A stretch of 30,480 bases of DNA from Massilia sp. GTDB lineage: Bacteria > Pseudomonadota > Gammaproteobacteria > Burkholderiales > Burkholderiaceae_D. A model generated the notes under the pieces. The model did not search any database and had not been told where the DNA came from. It was given only the letters and a program-made list of their open reading frames with translations. Below, piece by piece: positions 25,725-30,480 of the stretch. Made by a program: the position numbers and the translations under genes. The stretch is from the NCBI GenBank assembly GCA_028291845.1, contig JAQGNM010000019.1, forward strand, positions 1 to 30,480. The letters are read 5' to 3'. The stretch's first letter is position 1. Each line of letters opens with the position of its first letter.

Positions 25725-26969
25725 ATGAAGAATAACTTGTTGATCGCCGCCGCTTGCATGCTGGCGCTGCTGTCCACCACCGGCGCCTCGTTGCCGTACC
25801 CGATCCTGCCGCCGCTGTTCGCCGCCGGCACGGTTAACCAGCTCAATCATTTTCTCGGCCTGCCGCCCAAGCTGCTGTTCGGCATCGCCTTGACCATCAA
25901 CCCGCTCGGCCTGATGATCGGCGCAGCCTTGCTGGGCCCCTTGTCCGACCGCTACGGCCGCCGCCCGGTGCTGCTCACCACCGCGCTGGGCGCCGCCGCC
26001 GGCCACGCCTTGACGGCCTGGGCCTTGATCATCCAGTCCTATCCACTGTTTTTGCTGGCCCGCTTCGTCACCGGCCTGTTGGAGGGCAACGGCGCGGTCG
26101 CCCGCGCCATGCTGGCCGACCGGCTTGAAGGACCGCTGCGCCTGAAAGCGTTTTCCTGGCTGAACGGCGCCTTTTATACCGGTTGGCTGGCCGGACCCTT
26201 GCTTGCGGGATTTACCCTGCAATGGGGTATCACCACGCCGTTCTGGGTGGCGGTGGTGGCCCTGGTGGTGATGGCCGCCATGGTGGCCGCCGTGCTGCCG
26301 AAAGAAACGCCGTCGACCGCCACCACCTCCTGGTGGCAGGTGGCGCGCCGCCAGCATTCGATGAATCTGCTCAAGCACGCGGAGTTGCGCACCCTGTTCA
26401 TCGTCCAGCTGGCGTACACCTGCGGCGTCACCGCCTTTTACGAATTCTATCCGCTGTGGCTGGTGGAATTTGCCCATTACGACGCCCGCGGCATCGCCTG
26501 GATGACGGCGTTAATGTGCGGCTTGATGACCGCCTGCTCGCTCACCTTCGCCGGCCGCGCCAGCATGGTAGCGCCGCTGCGCCGCGCCGCCTGGTTCGCC
26601 TTCGGCGTGGCCGCCACGGTCGCCGCCGTGGCGCTGGGCAATCTGTGGATCGGCCTGGCGGCGATTGTCGCCTTCGGCATTCCCAACGCCTTTTATAACG
26701 CCATCATGCCCAACTGGTGCGCCGACCGCTTCGGCCATCACGGGCAGGGCGCGGTGATGGGCTTGCTGTCGATGATCTTTTGCGTGGCGAACATCTTGAT
26801 GGCGCTGGCGGGCGCGGTGCTGGCGCTGATCGATACCAGGCTGGTATTGGCACTGGGGGCGCTGCTGGCGGTGTGGGCGGGCTGGCGCTTGTTGCGCTGG
26901 GAGGCGGTGATGGCGGACGCCGCCATTGAGGTCGGCGCGCCTGGCGCGGCGCTCGGTGCCAATCATTGA
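25725..26969 (+). CDS. Major facilitator superfamily transporter
   Basis: A 414-residue inner-membrane protein with about 12 hydrophobic segments. Motif A of the superfamily is clear between TM2 and TM3 (GPLSDRYGRRPV), and the second half starts after a short cytoplasmic loop near residue 200-225. The pattern resembles drug/proton antiporters of the DHA1 type (TetA-like), but the substrate cannot be told. The start follows a TATACT with no ribosome-binding site. It stands alone between the terminator at 25638 and the acyltransferase gene. Confidence 0.88.
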   Translation: MKNNLLIAAACMLALLSTTGASLPYPILPPLFAAGTVNQLNHFLGLPPKLLFGIALTINPLGLMIGAALLGPLSDRYGRRPVLLTTALGAAAGHALTAWALIIQSYPLFLLARFVTGLLEGNGAVARAMLADRLEGPLRLKAFSWLNGAFYTGWLAGPLLAGFTLQWGITTPFWVAVVALVVMAAMVAAVLPKETPSTATTSWWQVARRQHSMNLLKHAELRTLFIVQLAYTCGVTAFYEFYPLWLVEFAHYDARGIAWMTALMCGLMTACSLTFAGRASMVAPLRRAAWFAFGVAATVAAVALGNLWIGLAAIVAFGIPNAFYNAIMPNWCADRFGHHGQGAVMGLLSMIFCVANILMALAGAVLALIDTRLVLALGALLAVWAGWRLLRWEAVMADAAIEVGAPGAALGANH

Positions 26970-27078
26970 TACCGCGTTGCTTTCAGCGCTGTCCTGCCAT
27001 GATGTTTTGCGCGATGTTTAATTTAACATTGCACGGCCCGTATGGTAGGCTGACTGATCTTTGCGGCAACAGTCAACC

Positions 27079-28209
27079 ATGTCCCGATCCCTTTCGCTGT
27101 ACCTGAACTTGCTTCGCTTTTTGGCGGCTGTTGCAGTCTACCTGTTCCATGCGCAGCAATTCGCGAAGGTCAGGTTTCCGGTTTTCGGAAATCTTGGCGA
27201 CGAGGCGGTGATCGTGTTCTTCGTGTTATCGGGTCTGCTGATCACCTTCGCCGCCACCCGGCAGCCGGACGTGGCGGCTTTCTTTCGGGCTCGGCTGGCA
27301 AGGCTTTGGTCAGTCTGCCTCCCGGCGCTGGCACTGACTGTTCTGGTCGATCTCGTGGGCCAGGCAATAGCCTTGAACTCCTACCACCCATTGCAACCAT
27401 ATTCGGCCTTCAAATGGGTGGCGTCGATTGCTATCAACGCATCTTTTCTAAGCCAGGTTTGGGGCGTGAATGTCTACCCTGGAACGAATTTGCCGTTCTG
27501 GTCGCTTTCTTATGAATTCTGGTATTACATGCTGTTTGCCGCGTGTTTCTACTTCAAAGGTGCAGTTCGATGCCTGGTCGTGGCCTGTGCCGCGCTGATC
27601 GCCGGCCCGCCGATCCTTATCGCCTTCCCGGTCTGGTTGTTCGGCGCCGCACTGTTTTATGCCCTGCGCCGCAATGCGATCAGCCGGCCAGCAACGGGAA
27701 TGCTGCTATGGTCCGGCTCGATCGCTGTCGCACTGGCCTTCTTCTATTTCGATATCAGCCAAATTTTGCGCGGTGCACTGCCTGACATCGCCAGCAATGT
27801 GAACAGGGATGTCGATTTTTGGCCGCGCAGCTATGCCCTGGGCATGCTCATTGCCGCCAACATCTACGGTTTCGCATTGACGGGACGTGCTTTTTTGCGC
27901 CCACTGGAGCGTGCCTCACGGGTGATCATTTGGGGCGCCGACATCAGCTTCGGTCTGTATGTGTTTCACTATCCGCTGATGTATTTCACTCGCGCAGTCC
28001 TGCACGCCGCGGGAATCAGCAGCGGAACTGTTTTTGTCGGGATTATCTATGTGGTCCCGTTTTTAATCTCGGCAGTGTTGGCCTTGGTGTGCGAGAGGCA
28101 CAAAGGAATGTATTCCCGTGTACTTGCAAGGTGTGCAGTGGAATTTTCCAAACGGCGCAGCGGGAAGATCGCCGAGCCGTCAAAAACGGCGGGTGAACAA
28201 ACTCCATGA
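27079..28209 (+). CDS. Acyltransferase 3 family membrane protein (OafA/YrhL-like)
   Basis: A 376-residue integral membrane protein with about ten hydrophobic segments. The N-terminal motif SLYLNLLRFLAAVAVYLFHA holds the conserved Arg and the catalytic-type His of the family, followed by GDEAVIVFFVLSGLLITFA and the membrane-edge RARLARLW segment. FWSLSYEFWYYMLF carries the conserved Ser-x-Glu-x-Trp-Tyr pattern. Members move acetyl or other acyl groups to surface glycans or periplasmic sugars; the target is unknown and no polysaccharide cluster is adjacent. ATG 27079 is chosen over an in-frame TTG at 27061; neither has a good ribosome-binding site. GC content is a little lower than in the neighbours. 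Confidence 0.88.
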   Translation: MSRSLSLYLNLLRFLAAVAVYLFHAQQFAKVRFPVFGNLGDEAVIVFFVLSGLLITFAATRQPDVAAFFRARLARLWSVCLPALALTVLVDLVGQAIALNSYHPLQPYSAFKWVASIAINASFLSQVWGVNVYPGTNLPFWSLSYEFWYYMLFAACFYFKGAVRCLVVACAALIAGPPILIAFPVWLFGAALFYALRRNAISRPATGMLLWSGSIAVALAFFYFDISQILRGALPDIASNVNRDVDFWPRSYALGMLIAANIYGFALTGRAFLRPLERASRVIIWGADISFGLYVFHYPLMYFTRAVLHAAGISSGTVFVGIIYVVPFLISAVLALVCERHKGMYSRVLARCAVEFSKRRSGKIAEPSKTAGEQTP

Positions 28210-28262
28210 TGCCTGGATCTGTTCGATCTTCCACAATCTCGAATCATCTTCCGAAAAACCCT

Positions 28263-28601
28263 TCAATCGCCACCGCCGCCGTCTCCACCACCGCCGCCGT
28301 CCGCCGCGCTCGACCAGTCGCCCGAGGCGCCGCCGCCGTCGAAGGAGCCGCCGCTGCCGCCGGCAAAATGGGCAGCGTGTGACGAGTGCGAAGGGGAGAT
28401 GTCGTAGGCCGTTCCGGTGTTGAAACCCGATTGGCTGTTGAAGGTATCGCTGCCGTCCTTGTGGGCGCGAACGATACGGCGATGTTTGTGCCGCTGGCGC
28501 TGAGCGCGATGGCGGCGGAGATGATAGATCATGCGGCCAAATACGGCGGCGACCATCAGCGACATCAGCAATAGCGGCGACCACCGCAGGAAAGTGCCCA
28601 T
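28263..28601 (-). CDS. Small membrane protein with Gly/Ser/Asp-rich tail, unknown function
   Basis: A 112-residue protein that I do not recognise. It has one N-terminal membrane segment (about residues 8-27), a basic stretch HLRRHRAQRQRHKHRR right after it (cytoplasmic by the positive-inside rule), and a low-complexity C-terminus rich in Gly, Ser and Asp that ends GGGGGDGGGGD. GGGGAGA lies at proper spacing before the ATG at 28601, which supports real translation. Gly-rich tails of this kind occur on TPM-type and other envelope proteins, but no domain core is present. It converges on the acyltransferase gene. Confidence 0.65.
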   Translation of the reverse strand: MGTFLRWSPLLLMSLMVAAVFGRMIYHLRRHRAQRQRHKHRRIVRAHKDGSDTFNSQSGFNTGTAYDISPSHSSHAAHFAGGSGGSFDGGGASGDWSSAADGGGGGDGGGGD

Positions 28602-28660
28602 ATTTGCTTTCTCCCCGTAGATTGAACTTGCGCGACCTTCATGGCGAGTCGCTTGCGCTC

Positions 28661-28690
28661 ATACTAGCGTCCGACCGCTGTGCCAGTCAT
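28661..28690 (-). promoter_or_regulatory. Possible promoter of the small Gly-rich membrane protein gene
   Basis: On the minus strand, ATGACT (28690-28685) and TAGTAT (28666-28661) lie 18 bases apart. Transcription would start near 28654, about 53 bases before the ATG at 28601. The -35 match is poor. Confidence 0.3.
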
Positions 28691-28822
28691 GCGAAATCGA
28701 CGGTGCTCGTGTGTTCAGATGGCGAAGAAAACAACACTGAATGGTCGCTGATGCGGTATTGCCGGCGCGGGTCCGGCCATGGCGATCTCATTGAGGGCGC
28801 ACGAAAATGCATCGCAAAACAA

Positions 28823-28854
28823 AAAAGGCTACCTGCCGAAGCGGGTAACCTTTT
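28823..28854 (-). terminator. Terminator of tRNA-His
   Basis: On the minus strand a 14-bp imperfect stem (AAAAGGTTACCCGC with GCAGGTAGCCTTTT) closes a TTCG tetraloop and is followed by TT-G-TTTT. It lies about 19 bases past the tRNA 3' end. The plus strand also has TTTT after the stem, so weak bidirectional activity is possible. Confidence 0.85.
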
Positions 28855-28872
28855 GATTTGCTGCATATTCTT

Positions 28873-28949
28873 TGGGGTGGCTGATGGGGCTCGAACCCAC
28901 GACAACAGGAATCACAATCCTGGACTCTACCAACTGAGCTACAGCCACC
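28873..28949 (-). tRNA. tRNA-His (GTG anticodon)
   Basis: The minus strand gives a full cloverleaf: acceptor GTGGCTG with CAGCCAC, D-arm TAGCTCAGTTGGTAGAG, anticodon stem CAGGA with TCCTG around TTGTGAT (anticodon GTG), and T-arm with GGTTCGAGCC. An extra G at position -1 faces C73, the identity element of tRNA-His, and CCA is encoded. The gene has its own promoter and terminator. Confidence 0.97.
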
Positions 28950-28992
28950 ACTGTCTTACAAACTGTCCCGGATGCATTCAAGACAGAGCGAG

Positions 28993-29021
28993 ATTATACA
29001 AACAACTGGCGAAGCTGGCAA
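28993..29021 (-). promoter_or_regulatory. Sigma-70 promoter of tRNA-His
   Basis: On the minus strand TTGCCA (29021-29016), exactly 17 bases, and a perfect TATAAT (28998-28993). Transcription would start near 28986, about 37 bases before the mature tRNA 5' end. It lies in the gap after murI, so the tRNA does not depend on murI transcription. Confidence 0.85.
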
Positions 29022-29033
29022 ATCTAAATTCGT

Positions 29034-29909
29034 TCAGTCTGCCATCATTTGTGCCGGCGCCGCCAGGGTCACCGCTTCGACCGCCACATCCAGGCCCAGC
29101 AGGTCGCTGAACGCCGTGCGCAGCTTGGCGGCGCTGGCGCTGGTGTAGCCGCGGATGGCAACGTGACTGGCGGCCGGGGCCGGGGCCAGCAAGTTGCCCG
29201 CTGTCAGCAGTCGCCCCAGCTGGCGTGCCACCGCGTCGCCCGTGTCGACCAGCACCACGTGCGCGGCGCCGGCGTCGGCGACGATGCGTTCGATGGCGCT
29301 GCGCACCAGCGGATAGTGGGTGCAGCCCAGCACCAGGGTGTCCGCGCCCAGCTCGAGCAGGGGCAGGATGTAGCCGCGCAGCATGGCCGTCAAATCGTCG
29401 GAATCAAGTTGCCCCAATTCGATCTGGTCGGCCAGGCCGGGGCAGCCGCGCAATAAAAACTGCGCCTGGCTGGCCTGGCTCAACTGTTGATGCAGCAGCT
29501 GGAACTTGGCGGCGGCCAGGGCGGCGTCGGTGGCCATCACCGCCACTTTGCCGTTGCGGCTGGCTGCGGCGCCCGGTTTCAAGCCCGGTTCGACGCCGAC
29601 GATCGGCATCGCCGGATACGCTGCGCGCAGGGCGGCGATGGCGGCGACGGTGGCGGTGTTGCAGGCGACGACCATCGCCTTGGCGCCCCGTTCGACGAAA
29701 AAGGCGGCGATCGCCAGCGCGCGCGCCGTCAATACCGCTTCGCTCTTGTCGCCGTAGGGTGAATATGCCGTATCGGCGAAGTACAGCAAGGATTCATGGG
29801 GCAGCAGGGCGTGGATGTGGCGCAGCACGGACAGCCCACCCACCCCCGAATCGAACACGCCGATCGGGGCGGACGACGTGCTTGCCGCCAGCGTGGTCAC
29901 GGGTTCCAT
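29034..29909 (-). CDS. murI: Glutamate racemase
   Basis: Makes D-glutamate from L-glutamate for peptidoglycan in the cytoplasm, without a cofactor. The 291 residues fit the family (about 265-290), with a slightly extended N-terminus. Catalytic features are all present: FDSGVGGLSV (Asp20-Ser21), substrate-binding SPYGDKS, first catalytic Cys83 in ACNTAT, and second Cys196 with His198 in LGCTHYPL. AAGG lies upstream of the ATG at 29909. The fumarase stop is only 18 bases before it, so the two genes are likely cotranscribed, an order common in this bacterial group. Confidence 0.96.
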   Translation of the reverse strand: MEPVTTLAASTSSAPIGVFDSGVGGLSVLRHIHALLPHESLLYFADTAYSPYGDKSEAVLTARALAIAAFFVERGAKAMVVACNTATVAAIAALRAAYPAMPIVGVEPGLKPGAAASRNGKVAVMATDAALAAAKFQLLHQQLSQASQAQFLLRGCPGLADQIELGQLDSDDLTAMLRGYILPLLELGADTLVLGCTHYPLVRSAIERIVADAGAAHVVLVDTGDAVARQLGRLLTAGNLLAPAPAASHVAIRGYTSASAAKLRTAFSDLLGLDVAVEAVTLAAPAQMMAD

Positions 29910-29927
29910 CGCGAATGCCTTGCTAAC

Positions 29928-30480
29928 TTAGACAACGCTGACCGGGATCTGGCCGACGCTGCTTAAGTTTTCGATCTTCGCCGCCCACTCCCGCGGTCCG
30001 GTGTTGTGCACCGAGGTGCCGTTCGAGTCGACGGCGACCGTCACCGGCATGTCGACCACGTCGAATTCGTAGATCGCTTCCATGCCCATGTCCTCGAAAC
30101 CGAGCACTTTCGCGCTCTTGATGGCTTTTGAGACCAGGTAGGCCGCGCCGCCGACCGCCATCAGGTATGCCGACTTGTGTTTCTGGATCGATTCGATGGC
30201 GGCTGGTCCCCGTTCGGCCTTGCCGATCATGGCGATCAGGCCGGTCTTTTCCAGCATCATGTCGGTAAATTTGTCCATGCGGGTGGCGGTGGTCGGACCG
30301 GCCGGGCCGACCGCTTCGTCGCGCACCGGGTCGACCGGGCCCACATAATAAATAACGCGGTTGGTGAAATCGACCGGCAAGGATTCACCGCGGGCGAGCA
30401 TCTCTTGGATGCGCTTGTGGGCGGCATCGCGGACGGTCAGCATTTTGCCGTTCAACAGCAGGGTCTGGCCCGGCGTCCAC
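29928..30480 (-). CDS. Fumarate hydratase class I (Fe-S), C-terminal part (partial)
   Basis: The gene enters from the right edge; about 183 C-terminal codons are present, read through WTPGQTLLLNGKMLTVRDAAHKR to the stop TAA at 29928-29930. This is the beta region of class I iron-sulfur fumarases, which hydrate fumarate to malate in the citric acid cycle. Key stretches are VRDAAHKRI, IYYVGPVDP, GPAGPTTATRMD, GKAERGPAAIE, and GMEAIYEFDVVDMPVTVAVD. The cluster-binding Cys residues belong to the missing N-terminal domain. The apparent TTG start near 30455 is only an internal codon. An L-tartrate dehydratase or other class I paralogue is less likely. Confidence 0.93.
   Translation of the reverse strand, partial: WTPGQTLLLNGKMLTVRDAAHKRIQEMLARGESLPVDFTNRVIYYVGPVDPVRDEAVGPAGPTTATRMDKFTDMMLEKTGLIAMIGKAERGPAAIESIQKHKSAYLMAVGGAAYLVSKAIKSAKVLGFEDMGMEAIYEFDVVDMPVTVAVDSNGTSVHNTGPREWAAKIENLSSVGQIPVSVV

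Noticed and set aside
28604..29110. 168-codon open frame across tRNA-His
   Set aside because: It reads through the antisense of the tRNA, its terminator and its promoter; no plausible protein.

Overview
The window looks like a chromosomal segment of a high-GC betaproteobacterium, most likely Oxalobacteraceae (Massilia, Duganella or Janthinobacterium type). This is inferred from GC-rich codon use, the truB-typA and fumarase-murI gene orders, and the protein sequences as recalled; no database search was run. There is no prophage, CRISPR array or complete insertion sequence.

Layout. Positions 1-2224 hold the end of truB and typA (bipA), whose reading frame is broken by an in-frame TGA at 833-835; a strong terminator follows. 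Positions 2414-4338 carry a diguanylate cyclase (RsbRD_N-PAS-GGDEF) and a small helix-turn-helix regulator with a probably leaderless promoter. Positions 4358-21141 form a coherent stress block. Leftward from 12943 run two universal stress proteins, an MgtA-type Mg2+ ATPase, a third universal stress protein, a pyridoxamine-phosphate-oxidase-like flavoprotein and PEP synthase. Rightward at 13117 is an 897-residue ADP-forming acyl-CoA synthetase/GNAT fusion. A second divergent pair follows: leftward from 19910 a fourth universal stress protein, a DUF4142 protein and a second cation P-type ATPase; rightward at 20107 a zinc alcohol dehydrogenase. Each of the two divergent intergenic regions contains a perfect TTGAT-N4-GTCAA (FNR/ANR-type) box. 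The block therefore reads as an oxygen-controlled survival module combining fermentation and redox balancing, gluconeogenic PEP supply, ion homeostasis, protein acetylation and Usp proteins.

Positions 21142-21481 contain a 159-bp palindromic element with 18-bp terminal inverted repeats and CTAG flanks (an IS5-group-like MITE). It lies in the leader of dusA. After dusA (21482-22489) comes a 490-bp regulatory gap, a methyl-accepting chemotaxis protein with a C-terminal CheR-tether-like pentapeptide, two tandem secreted TonB_C-domain paralogues, an MFS transporter, a membrane acyltransferase, a small Gly-rich membrane protein, tRNA-His(GTG) with promoter and terminator, murI, and the C-terminal part of a class I fumarase running off the right edge.

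The points most worth checking are the interrupted typA, the FNR-boxed stress module with its synthetase/GNAT protein that keeps the catalytic histidine, and the hairpin element in the dusA leader.
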